Source: SVFI01 sp045535935 (GTDB lineage Bacteria; Bacillota; Clostridia; Lachnospirales; Lachnospiraceae). From it: DNA of 64,000 nt. The position numbers and the translations under genes were made by a program. The stretch spans positions 1-64,000 of the forward strand of contig JAZSMO010000034.1 in NCBI GenBank assembly GCA_045535935.1. Reading direction: 5' to 3'. The stretch's first letter is position 1; each line of letters begins with the position of its first letter. This document shows, piece after piece, positions 22,976 to 31,397 of the stretch. Under the pieces are notes generated by a model that was not told the origin of the DNA, ran no database searches, and saw only the letters and a list, made by a program, of their open reading frames with translations.

Positions 22976-24879
22976 ATATTTTAACACTCGATCATATTAC
23001 AAAATCATATACGGGACGAAAGCTGTTTGAGGATGCTTCCTTCTATTTGCAGGAGGGAGAAAAAGTCGGTATTCTCGGCATTAACGGAACCGGAAAAACG
23101 ACGCTTTTGCGCATTGTGGCAGGACTGGAAGAACCGGATGAAGGGAAAGTGGTCCGCGCGGCAAATGTGACGGTGCAGATGCTGTCGCAAAGCCCGGAGT
23201 TTGCGCCGGAGGATACGGTATTGACAGCGGTGATGCGGTCTCATTCCGGTGCCGGTCAGGGAGAGGCGAGTGACCTTTCTGCCATGTCGGCGAAGGCAAA
23301 ATCCATGTTGATGAAACTCGGAATCACAGAATTTGAGATCCCGGTTGCAAATATGTCCGGCGGTCAGAAGAAAAAGATTGCACTTGTTTCCGTGCTTTTA
23401 CATCAATCGGATATTCTTGTGCTGGACGAGCCGACCAACCATTTGGATGCAGAGATGTCGGACTGGCTGGAAGATGTACTGAAAAATTACCGCGGAACCC
23501 TTGTGATGGTGACGCATGACCGCTATTTTCTTGACAGCGTGTCGAATAGGATTGTGGAAATTGACAGGGGAAGCATCTATTCCTATGATACCAATTATTC
23601 CGGCTTCTTGGAGAGGAAGGCGCAGCGAGAGGAAATGCAGCAGGCTTCGGAGCGCAAGCGCCAGTCGATTCTGCGCACGGAGCTTGAGTGGGTAAAGAGA
23701 GGGGCAAGAGCGAGAACAACCAAGCAGAAAGCCCGTCTTGAGAGATATGAGGAACTGAAAAACAGACAGGTACTGGCTGCGGACGGACAGGTGCAGATGA
23801 GCAGTGTGTCGAGCCGGATGGGGAAGACGACCGTCGAGCTTCACGACATTTGTAAAGCGTATGGTGACAAGGTGCTCATACGTGATTTTACCTATCTGTT
23901 TTTGCGCGGTGACCGGGTTGGATTTGTCGGGGAGAACGGCTGTGGAAAGACCACTCTCATGAAGATGATTGCGACGGCAGCAGGGGAAAGTGTCGGGCTG
24001 CGCGATGAGCAGAAGGTGTTCCCGGACAGCGGAACCATCACGATCGGTCAGACCATAAAAGTAGGATATTATTCACAGGAATTAGTGACAGACAAAGAGG
24101 CAGGAATCGCCTACATGGATCCGGACAAGCGGGTGATTGATTACATCCGGGATACGGCGGAGTTTGTGCAGACACCGGATGGACCGGTCAGCGCCGTGAG
24201 GATGTGCGAGCGGTTTCTGTTTGACAGTGAGCAGCAGTACAGCCTGATCGGAAAGTTATCGGGAGGACAGAGAAGGAGGCTGAACCTTTTGCGTGTGCTG
24301 ATGGGGGCACCGAATGTACTGATTCTCGACGAGCCGACCAATGATCTGGATATCCGGACGCTGACGATACTCGAGGATTATCTCGACAGCTTTGACGGAA
24401 TTGTGATCACGGTATCCCATGACCGTTATTTTTTGGACCGCTGTGTGCGACGGATTTTTGCATTTGAAGGAAACGGGCGTCTTACGCAGTACGAGGGCGG
24501 CTATACAGATTATCAGCTTCGCCGCGAGATGGAAGGAACCGGTGGTGCTGCAGTGGGAGAAGCAGGAAAAGGTTCTGCGGATTCGGAGAAGAGTGAAAAA
24601 GAAAAGACGGCAAAACCGCGGGAACATCAGCTCAAGTTATCCTATAAAGAGCAGAAGGAATACGATACGATAGAGGAAGATATTGCTTCCCTTGAGGAAA
24701 AAATAGAGCAGACAGAGGCGGACATTTTGAAGTTTTCCCGTGACTTTGTCAAGTTGAACGAGTTGACAAAGCAAAAGGAAGATCTGCAACAGCAGCTGGA
24801 CGAAAAGATGGACCGGTGGATGTATCTGGAAGAACTTGTGGCAAAAATTAAAGAGGCAGAACATGCAAGAAGACAGTAA
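22972..24879 (+). CDS. ABC-F ATPase with C-terminal coiled coil (Uup/YfmR type)
   Basis: 635 residues, two ABC domains and no membrane segment. Domain 1: GINGTGKT and LVLDEPTNHLD, signature MSGGQKKK. Linker with many Arg/Lys (about 210-270), the ABC-F interdomain arm. Domain 2: GENGCGKT, LSGGQRRR, LILDEPTNDLD. The C-terminal ~80 residues are a charged coiled coil as in Uup. Such proteins act in the ribosomal E site to rescue stalled translation or protect from antibiotics; the coupling to ylmH favours a housekeeping role. Confidence 0.9.
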   Translation: MNILTLDHITKSYTGRKLFEDASFYLQEGEKVGILGINGTGKTTLLRIVAGLEEPDEGKVVRAANVTVQMLSQSPEFAPEDTVLTAVMRSHSGAGQGEASDLSAMSAKAKSMLMKLGITEFEIPVANMSGGQKKKIALVSVLLHQSDILVLDEPTNHLDAEMSDWLEDVLKNYRGTLVMVTHDRYFLDSVSNRIVEIDRGSIYSYDTNYSGFLERKAQREEMQQASERKRQSILRTELEWVKRGARARTTKQKARLERYEELKNRQVLAADGQVQMSSVSSRMGKTTVELHDICKAYGDKVLIRDFTYLFLRGDRVGFVGENGCGKTTLMKMIATAAGESVGLRDEQKVFPDSGTITIGQTIKVGYYSQELVTDKEAGIAYMDPDKRVIDYIRDTAEFVQTPDGPVSAVRMCERFLFDSEQQYSLIGKLSGGQRRRLNLLRVLMGAPNVLILDEPTNDLDIRTLTILEDYLDSFDGIVITVSHDRYFLDRCVRRIFAFEGNGRLTQYEGGYTDYQLRREMEGTGGAAVGEAGKGSADSEKSEKEKTAKPREHQLKLSYKEQKEYDTIEEDIASLEEKIEQTEADILKFSRDFVKLNELTKQKEDLQQQLDEKMDRWMYLEELVAKIKEAEHARRQ

Positions 24880-25222
24880 AAAAAGACAGAAATGTGAAGA
24901 GAAATCTTATACCTATATGATCCGCTGTACGGACGGCTCGATTTACACGGGTATTACCAAGGATGTGGTGCGTCGTATGCAGGAGCATAAAGAAAGAGGG
25001 AAAGAGTGTGCAAAGTACACACGCACCCATCATTTTAAACAGCTGGAAGCGGTGTTTGAGGCGGATTCATGGTCGGAGGCGGCCCGGCTTGAGTATGCGA
25101 TAAAACGTTTGACAAAGGCGCAAAAAGAGCAGCTGATTGCATCGCCGGAGAAGGTGGAGGAGATGTTTGGCGACAAGCTTTCCGGTTGCAGATTCTCACC
25201 TGTGGTAGTAGAATATAATTAA
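24863..25222 (+). CDS. GIY-YIG domain protein (YhbQ/YazA-like)
   Basis: 119 residues from ATG 24863, chosen for AAGAGG seven bases upstream; it overlaps the ABC-F gene by 17 bp. The GIY-YIG elements are YTYMIRCTDGSIYTGITKD, then RRMQEHKERGKECAKYTRTH and a helix with the conserved glutamate in RLEYAIKRL. These short single-domain proteins (UPF0213) are presumed DNA-acting nucleases; the exact role is unknown. Confidence 0.85.
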   Translation: MQEDSKKRQKCEEKSYTYMIRCTDGSIYTGITKDVVRRMQEHKERGKECAKYTRTHHFKQLEAVFEADSWSEAARLEYAIKRLTKAQKEQLIASPEKVEEMFGDKLSGCRFSPVVVEYN

Positions 25223-25253
25223 TATATCTGCATCGAAAGATAAGGGGAAACTT

Positions 25254-26546
25254 ATGAAAAAACGAAAGAGTATCAAACAGACATTGATTGGATTATCCGT
25301 AATACCGGTAGTGTTTATCGGCATTGCGCTCACGGTTATATCGACCAGTACGCTCTGGAACAGTATGAGCAGGGAAGTGAGCAATTCTCTCTCCATTGCT
25401 GCGCATTCGGTTTATAATACATATTCGCTTGTGGCGCCGGGAGATTTCCGCGAAGAGGACGGAGTTCTCATGAAGGGTGATATTGTGATTGAGGGAGATC
25501 ACACGATTGTTGATGCGCTCAAGGATTCTTACGGGATGGAAATTACGTTGTTTTACGGAGATGAACGAAAACTTACGACCATCACGGATCAGGAAGGAAA
25601 ACGCTTGACGGAAACCAAGGCAGACAGTCAAACGGTTCATTGGGTATTGGAAAACGGCAGAGAATATTTTTCGCCGAAAGTGGATATCGGCGGAGAGGAT
25701 TATTTCGGCTTTTATATTCCGGTTTTGAATAAGGACAAATCGGTGGTAGGTATGGCATTTGCCGGAAAGAAACGGGCAGATGTCATGAATTCCATGCAGA
25801 CTTCAGTTTTTCAGTCTATGCTCATATGTATGTTGGTTATTGTTGCGACGTTACTTGTATGTGTGGGAGCGAGCCAGAAGATTATCCGGGCTATCAAGAG
25901 TATTATGGAATATCTCGGATATTTGGCACAGAGTGATTTTTCGCAAAAAATGCCGAAGAGTGTTCTGCGGAGAAATGATGAAATCGGTGAGATGGGAAAA
26001 CATGCAGAGGTAGTAAGCAAGTCATTAAAAGACATGATTACCACAGACCCGCTGACAGGTTTGTACAATCGCCGCGCATGTAAGAAATATCTGGACAAGT
26101 GGATTGAAACATGTAATAAAAACAAGAAAAACAGGATTACCGTAGCCATCGGTGATATCGATTTCTTTAAGAAAATTAATGACACATACGGTCACGATTG
26201 CGGGGATTTGGTGCTTGTCACGGTGTCAGATATTTTCAAACGACACATGGGAGAAGACGGATGTGTGGCCAGATGGGGCGGAGAAGAATTTTTGCTCGTA
26301 TTTGAAGATCAGAAAAAAGATGCGGAAAAACGGCTTCGCAACATGCTGGAAGAAATCCGCGCATATGAGTTTGTGTACAAAGAGAAGTGTTTCCACATTA
26401 CCTTCACCTTTGGGGTGAATGGCACTATCGTGGGAAGAACGTTTGATGAGATTGTAAACGAAGCGGATGAATATTTATACAAAGGAAAGAAGGGCGGCCG
26501 CGACAGAATCGTCACGGCGGAACGTACGATTACTTTTTCTTCGTAA
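25254..26546 (+). CDS. Membrane diguanylate cyclase with an extracellular Cache-like sensor
   Basis: 430 residues. TM1 (about 10-30), an extracellular domain of ~150 residues with the Cache pattern (LKDSYGMEITLFYGDERKLTT ... YFGFYIPVLNKDKSVVGMAFAG), TM2 (about 185-207), a short HAMP-like linker and a GGDEF domain. The active-site loop is GGEEF at residues 342-346, preceded by DPLTGLYNRR. No RxxD stands at the usual distance before it, so product inhibition at an I-site is probably absent. It makes cyclic di-GMP in response to a small external ligand. The 3' end overlaps the convergent exporter gene by 17 bp. Confidence 0.88.
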   Translation: MKKRKSIKQTLIGLSVIPVVFIGIALTVISTSTLWNSMSREVSNSLSIAAHSVYNTYSLVAPGDFREEDGVLMKGDIVIEGDHTIVDALKDSYGMEITLFYGDERKLTTITDQEGKRLTETKADSQTVHWVLENGREYFSPKVDIGGEDYFGFYIPVLNKDKSVVGMAFAGKKRADVMNSMQTSVFQSMLICMLVIVATLLVCVGASQKIIRAIKSIMEYLGYLAQSDFSQKMPKSVLRRNDEIGEMGKHAEVVSKSLKDMITTDPLTGLYNRRACKKYLDKWIETCNKNKKNRITVAIGDIDFFKKINDTYGHDCGDLVLVTVSDIFKRHMGEDGCVARWGGEEFLLVFEDQKKDAEKRLRNMLEEIRAYEFVYKEKCFHITFTFGVNGTIVGRTFDEIVNEADEYLYKGKKGGRDRIVTAERTITFSS

Positions 26547-27450
26547 GCAAGTCACTCGTGTTGGCAAGAAGAATGGCGGCGAACATAACGGCGCAGCCCG
26601 CAATTTCGCGCCCGGAGAGGGATTGCCCGAGGATAATCCAACCTGCCAAAACACTGACCACGGATTCCAGAGACAAAATAAGCGAGGCGATGGTCGGATT
26701 GACACCTTTTTGACCGACAATCTGCAGGGTATATGCAACACCGCAGGAAAGAACCCCTGCATACAGGATCGGGAGACGGGCCTCCCAAATATGGGAAAGC
26801 TCCGGTCTCTCAAGAAAAATAATAAACGGCAGTGAGATCAGGCCGCATACAAAAAACTGCAGGCAGGATAAAACGACGCCGTCCACGCGGGTGGAAAAAT
26901 AATCGATAACCAAAATATGTGCAGTGAAGGCGAAGGAGCAGAGAAGCACGTAAAAGTCGCCGACTGCGATGGACAGATTGTCTTTGATACATAACAAAAA
27001 GAGACCGACCAAACCGAGAAATACGCTTCCGATTACCGGAAGCGCTATTTTTTTGCGTAAAAACAGAGCACTGGCAATCGGAACAAAGACAATGTAAAGT
27101 GCTGTGATAAAACCAGCTTTTCCCACAGATGTCTGTTCTATGCCGAACTGCTGCAGGGTACTGCCCAGACAAAGGCAGATACCGCATGCGATTCCGCCCG
27201 GAAGAGAGAGGAGAAATTCTTCTTTTGAAAAAAGTCGAGTTTTGTCGAAACTCTCACCTGATGTAAGAGATTTGTGGTTTTTGGTGCGCAAAACATAAAT
27301 CACGGGAAGAAGTGTGATGCCTCCGATCAGACAGCGGATACCGTTAAAGGTAAACGGCCGGATGTATTCGGCAGCACTGCTTTGTGCCACAAAAGCGATT
27401 CCCCATATGAATGCAGCCAGAAAAAGTAAGATTGCGTTTTTTGGTTTCAT
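26530..27450 (-). CDS. DMT-superfamily (EamA) transporter
   Basis: 306 residues, ten predicted membrane helices in two EamA repeats. Repeat 1 starts AILLFLAAFIWGIAFVAQSS and repeat 2 near GDFYVLLCSFAFTAHILVIDYFST; the motif PTIASLILSLESVVSVLAGW near the C-terminus is typical of drug/metabolite exporters of the amino acid or nucleoside type. The substrate cannot be predicted. GGAC about six bases upstream of the ATG; single gene, convergent with the cyclase. Confidence 0.85.
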   Translation of the reverse strand: MKPKNAILLFLAAFIWGIAFVAQSSAAEYIRPFTFNGIRCLIGGITLLPVIYVLRTKNHKSLTSGESFDKTRLFSKEEFLLSLPGGIACGICLCLGSTLQQFGIEQTSVGKAGFITALYIVFVPIASALFLRKKIALPVIGSVFLGLVGLFLLCIKDNLSIAVGDFYVLLCSFAFTAHILVIDYFSTRVDGVVLSCLQFFVCGLISLPFIIFLERPELSHIWEARLPILYAGVLSCGVAYTLQIVGQKGVNPTIASLILSLESVVSVLAGWIILGQSLSGREIAGCAVMFAAILLANTSDLLTKKK

Positions 27451-27559
27451 GGTGTCCGTCCTTTTTACTAATAAAATTCAATAAAAATTGTGCAATTTGA
27501 TTATGGGGAATCTGCCGTGTATTGTCAAGAAAAGGGTAGATTTTTTTACAGATTCATGC

Positions 27560-27565
27560 TACAAT
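27560..27565 (+). promoter_or_regulatory. Extended -10 promoter element of the chemoreceptor gene
   Basis: TGCTACAAT (27557-27565) is an extended -10 of the sigma-A type. No good -35 lies at the right distance, and no sigma-D motility promoter was recognised. The leader before the start has a GCACCC/GGGTGT hairpin between two purine-rich ribosome-site-like stretches (27612-27645). Confidence 0.35.
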
Positions 27566-27649
27566 TATTTCAGTTTATGTAAGCGCAAAAAAGAAGATAT
27601 ATTTTACTGGAAAGGAGCACCCTTTGGGGTGTAAAGGAATGGGAAGGTT

Positions 27650-28960
27650 ATGAAAAAACAAAAAGGAAATATGGGCTATTTCACACTGACGATTAAGATG
27701 CTTGCAATTGGTATCATTCCGGTACTTTTATCGACGATTGCATCTATTATTTGTGCAGCGGTTACGCTGAACGGAGTGGAGGGAGTTTCTCTCGGAAGTC
27801 TGGTTAAGGCAAATTTGATTGCAATGATCGTGCTTGAAATCGTCATAGCTGTAGTTGTATTTATTATTGCGAGAAATATCGTAGGATCCTTAAACAGAAT
27901 TATCGAGATTCTTGAATCTGCAGTCGGCGGTAATCTGACACGTCTTTGTGTTGCTAAGGATACAGAGCGTAAAGATGAGATGGGTGTTCTTGCCCGCCAT
28001 GCCAATGAAGTAATCAGATCTCTCTGCAAAGTGATTGCAAAAGTCGGTACGACGACAGACGTTATCGTTGCAGCATCCGAAAAGCTTGAGAAGATGGCTG
28101 ACCAGACAAGTAACGCATCTGACGATGTGGCAAGATCTATGGGTGATATGGCCAACGGTGCGACAGCACAGGCGACAGAGACACAGACCGTTTCTGAGGC
28201 AGTTATGCAGATCGGTGACGGAATTGAGCAGACAACAGTTGCAGTACAGAATCTTCTGAACAATGCAGACTCCATGAGAAAAGCCGGTCAGGCCGGAGTG
28301 GAAAGTGTAGAAGATCTGGAAAGCATTTCCGAAAAAGTAAAAGCACAGATTGCTATTATTTATCAGCAGACCAATACAACCAACGAATCTGCACAGGAAA
28401 TCCACAAGGCGACAGAGCTTATCGCTTCGATTGCGAACGAGACCAACCTCCTTGCTTTGAATGCTTCTATCGAGGCGGCGAGAGCCGGAGAGAGCGGACG
28501 TGGATTCGCAGTTGTTGCTGAACAGATTAAAAACCTTGCAGAACAGTCCAACGAATCTGCTAAGACAATCGACGGAATTATTAAGAATCTTCTGGAAGAG
28601 TCAGAACAGGCTGTACAGACGATGAATACAGTAGATGCTATCATCGGACTTCAGGCGGATAAGGTAGATACGACAAGACGTGTATTTGCCAAGGTGAACA
28701 ATGGTCTTCAGGATACCATCGCAGATGTTGAGAGCATTGCTTCCAACACAGAGGTGCTTGATCAGGCAAAAGACCGCGTTATGTTATCTGTGGAAAGTCT
28801 TTCTGCTATTGCGGAAGAAAATGCAGCAGGTACACAGGAGACAGCAGCTTCTGCAGAAGAGCTCGCAGCTACCATCAGTGAAATCAAAGATGCATCTGCA
28901 AAACTGTTCGATGTATCCGAAGAGCTTACAGGCGAGTTAAATATGTACGTAATCTACTAA
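27650..28960 (+). CDS. Methyl-accepting chemotaxis protein without an extracellular sensor domain
   Basis: 436 residues. Two membrane helices (about 15-38 and 53-74) are joined by a loop of some 14 residues, so no ligand domain is outside the cell. A HAMP segment follows, then a methyl-accepting signalling domain whose hairpin tip is ANETNLLALNASIEAARAGESGRGFAVVA. Receptors of this shape sense through the membrane, through a partner protein, or intracellularly. No che gene is nearby. Terminated by its own hairpin. Confidence 0.9.
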   Translation: MKKQKGNMGYFTLTIKMLAIGIIPVLLSTIASIICAAVTLNGVEGVSLGSLVKANLIAMIVLEIVIAVVVFIIARNIVGSLNRIIEILESAVGGNLTRLCVAKDTERKDEMGVLARHANEVIRSLCKVIAKVGTTTDVIVAASEKLEKMADQTSNASDDVARSMGDMANGATAQATETQTVSEAVMQIGDGIEQTTVAVQNLLNNADSMRKAGQAGVESVEDLESISEKVKAQIAIIYQQTNTTNESAQEIHKATELIASIANETNLLALNASIEAARAGESGRGFAVVAEQIKNLAEQSNESAKTIDGIIKNLLEESEQAVQTMNTVDAIIGLQADKVDTTRRVFAKVNNGLQDTIADVESIASNTEVLDQAKDRVMLSVESLSAIAEENAAGTQETAASAEELAATISEIKDASAKLFDVSEELTGELNMYVIY

Positions 28961-29006
28961 TTCCTATTTCTACATAAATAAATCCAATAATATATAGAAG
29001 AAGTAA

Positions 29007-29041
29007 ACGGATCGGCGATTTATTACGCCGGTCCGTTTTTT
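29007..29041 (+). terminator. Terminator after the chemoreceptor gene
   Basis: ACGGATCGGCG (29007-29017) pairs with CGCCGGTCCGT (29026-29036) with one wobble pair, followed by seven T. Confidence 0.9.
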
Positions 29042-29096
29042 TGAAGGAACTTTATAAAACTTTAATCCTTATGTCCTTTATTTCACATAATTCATA

Positions 29097-29125
29097 TTGA
29101 TTTTGATAATTTAAATCTATATAAT
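29097..29125 (+). promoter_or_regulatory. Promoter of ftsH
   Basis: TTGATT (29097-29102), 17 bp, perfect TATAAT (29120-29125), 38 bp before the start codon; GTAAGGAG provides the ribosome site. No CIRCE-like or CtsR-like operator was recognised. Confidence 0.7.
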
Positions 29126-29163
29126 GGTATCGTGCTGTAAAAAGGGCAAAGTAAGGAGAAAAA

Positions 29164-31323
29164 ATGGAAAATCAGAACTATCAGGGATCGGGTGGTAACG
29201 GATCCCAGAATAACAATAATAATGGAAATAACAACAATAACAATAACGGAGGGAATGGATCCGGCGGACCGCAGAAGCGACAGAATTTCATGCTTCTGCT
29301 TATTGCGGCACTGATTACGTTGTTCGGAATGAGCTTTTTTATGAACGGCCTTTCCGGAAGTTCCTCAAGCAAAGAGATTTCCTACAATGAATTCCTCGAT
29401 ATGGTAGAGGAAGGTAAGGTGGAGGAAGTCCTTATTACACCGGATGAAATTCAGATTATGCCGAAGGAAGAGAAAAAGGATTCCAAAACAGAAAATTATA
29501 ATCCTTTCTTTCCGACCGGATACGGAACTGCTTCGGTTGTTTACTACACCGGAGTGGTGGAGGATGACAATCTTGCAGCATTCCTGAAAGAGCACAATGT
29601 GAAATTCAGCCAGCAGATACCGGATGATACCAGCTGGATATTGTCTATTTTACTGACCTATGTATTGCCGATTGTGCTTGTTTGGATTTTGCTCAGCTTT
29701 CTGTTCCGCAAGATGTCGGGTGGTGGCGGACCGATGGGAGTCGGAAAGAGCAATGCCAAAGTTTATGTTCAGAAAGAAACCGGGGTTACATTTAAAGATG
29801 TGGCCGGCCAGGATGAGGCGAAAGAGTCTTTGCAGGAAGTGGTGGACTTTTTGCACAATCCGGGGAAATATACGAAAATCGGTGCGAAGCTCCCGAAAGG
29901 AGCTCTTCTGGTGGGACCTCCGGGAACCGGAAAAACTTTGCTTGCTAAGGCAGTAGCAGGAGAGGCTAATGTTCCTTTCTTCTCTCTTGCGGGTTCCGAT
30001 TTTATTGAGCTTTATGTCGGTGTCGGAGCTTCCAGAGTACGTGATCTTTTTAAGGAAGCGACCAAAAATGCACCATGTATTATATTTATTGATGAAATTG
30101 ATGCCATCGGCCGGAGCCGTGACTCCAAGTACGGCGGCGGAAATGAGGAGCGCGAGCAGACGCTCAACCAGCTTCTCGCTGAGATGGACGGATTTGATAC
30201 GTCCAAAGGTATTTTAATTCTCGGAGCGACCAACCGTCCGGAAATTTTGGATAAAGCATTACTTCGTCCGGGACGTTTTGACCGCCGTGTGATTGTAGAT
30301 AAGCCGGATTTAAAAGGACGTGAGGATGTCCTTAAAGTGCATTCGAAGGATGTCAGCATGGATGAGACGGTGGATCTTCATGAAATTGCATTGGCAACCA
30401 GCGGTGCGGTAGGTTCCGACCTTGCCAATATGATCAACGAAGCTGCCATCAATGCAGTGAAAAACGGGCGCAAAGCTGTTTGCCAGAAGGATCTTTTTGA
30501 TGCGGTTGAAGTAGTTCTTGTCGGTAAAGAGAAGAAGGATCGCATCATGAGCAAGGAAGAGCGCAAGATTGTTTCGTACCATGAAGTCGGTCATGCACTC
30601 ATCAGTGCATTGCAGAAAAATTCCGAGCCGGTGCAGAAGATTACCATCGTTCCGCGTACCATGGGAGCGCTCGGTTATGTCATGCATGTTCCGGAGGATG
30701 AAAAATACCTGAATTCCGAGGCGGAGCTCCACGATATGATCGTCGGTCTTCTCGGCGGACGTGCAGCGGAGGAGCTTGTGTTTGATACAGTGACGACAGG
30801 TGCGTCCAACGATATTGAAAAAGCGACCAATATTGCACGTTCTATGGTGACGCAGTACGGTATGAGCAAAAAGTTCGGTCTTGTCGGTCTGGAATCTGTT
30901 GAGAGCCAGTATCTGGATCGCCGCTCTGTGCTGAATTGTTCCGATGTGACGGCGGCAGCGGTGGATGAAGAGGTTATGAACATTCTCAAGAAGTGTTATA
31001 AAGAAGCGAAAAAGTTGCTTCGTGATAACCGTAAGCTGATGGATAAGATTGCGGAGCACCTGATTGAGAAAGAAACAATCACCGGTAAAGAATTTATGGA
31101 GATATACCGCAAGGAAAAAGGTCTTCCGGAGCCGGAGGAGAAGAAGGAAGAGTCGGCAGAAGAAGGCGCATCTGAGGTTAAGACTGCGGCGGAAGCTGTG
31201 GCGCAGCTTAAGGCGGCGGATGACAAAGAGAAACCTGTTGAAGAACCGGAAACTGAAATAGAACAGGTGACAGAGTCTGCAGAAGAACCGGATGAGATTC
31301 CGGAAGAAAAAGAAGAAATGTAG
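29164..31323 (+). CDS. ftsH: ATP-dependent zinc metalloprotease FtsH
   Basis: 719 residues, longer than the usual 600-650 because of both ends. The N-terminus (about 1-40) is a low-complexity Asn/Gly tract before TM1 (about 43-60); an extracellular FtsH_ext domain (about 65-155) and TM2 (about 158-180) follow. The AAA domain has GPPGTGKT (about 251-258), IIFIDEIDAIG and the second region of homology ATNRPEILDKALLRPGRFDR. The zinc site HEVGH is at about residue 472. A Glu/Lys-rich tail of ~60 residues ends the protein. It degrades membrane and regulatory proteins. Confidence 0.95.
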   Translation: MENQNYQGSGGNGSQNNNNNGNNNNNNNGGNGSGGPQKRQNFMLLLIAALITLFGMSFFMNGLSGSSSSKEISYNEFLDMVEEGKVEEVLITPDEIQIMPKEEKKDSKTENYNPFFPTGYGTASVVYYTGVVEDDNLAAFLKEHNVKFSQQIPDDTSWILSILLTYVLPIVLVWILLSFLFRKMSGGGGPMGVGKSNAKVYVQKETGVTFKDVAGQDEAKESLQEVVDFLHNPGKYTKIGAKLPKGALLVGPPGTGKTLLAKAVAGEANVPFFSLAGSDFIELYVGVGASRVRDLFKEATKNAPCIIFIDEIDAIGRSRDSKYGGGNEEREQTLNQLLAEMDGFDTSKGILILGATNRPEILDKALLRPGRFDRRVIVDKPDLKGREDVLKVHSKDVSMDETVDLHEIALATSGAVGSDLANMINEAAINAVKNGRKAVCQKDLFDAVEVVLVGKEKKDRIMSKEERKIVSYHEVGHALISALQKNSEPVQKITIVPRTMGALGYVMHVPEDEKYLNSEAELHDMIVGLLGGRAAEELVFDTVTTGASNDIEKATNIARSMVTQYGMSKKFGLVGLESVESQYLDRRSVLNCSDVTAAAVDEEVMNILKKCYKEAKKLLRDNRKLMDKIAEHLIEKETITGKEFMEIYRKEKGLPEPEEKKEESAEEGASEVKTAAEAVAQLKAADDKEKPVEEPETEIEQVTESAEEPDEIPEEKEEM

Positions 31324-31332
31324 TATGAAAAT

Positions 31333-31383
31333 TGAGCGGGGCACAGAGGAACCTATCGGGGCTCCGGAGCGCCGCTCATTTTT
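31333..31383 (+). terminator. Hairpin with T run between ftsH and uvrC
   Basis: TGAGCGG (31333-31339) pairs with CCGCTCA (31372-31378) around a GC-rich inner region, followed by TTTTTG. It can end most ftsH transcription; part may read through into uvrC, which has its own ribosome site but no evident promoter. Confidence 0.65.
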
Positions 31384-31397
31384 GTGGGAGGATATAC

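Noticed and set aside
27611..27649. Riboswitch in the chemoreceptor leader
   Set aside because: Only one small GCACCC/GGGTGT hairpin near the ribosome site; too little structure for a ligand pocket.
30310..31344. Long open frame on the minus strand opposite ftsH
   Set aside because: The plus strand encodes conserved FtsH; the minus frame has no ribosome site or recognisable domain.
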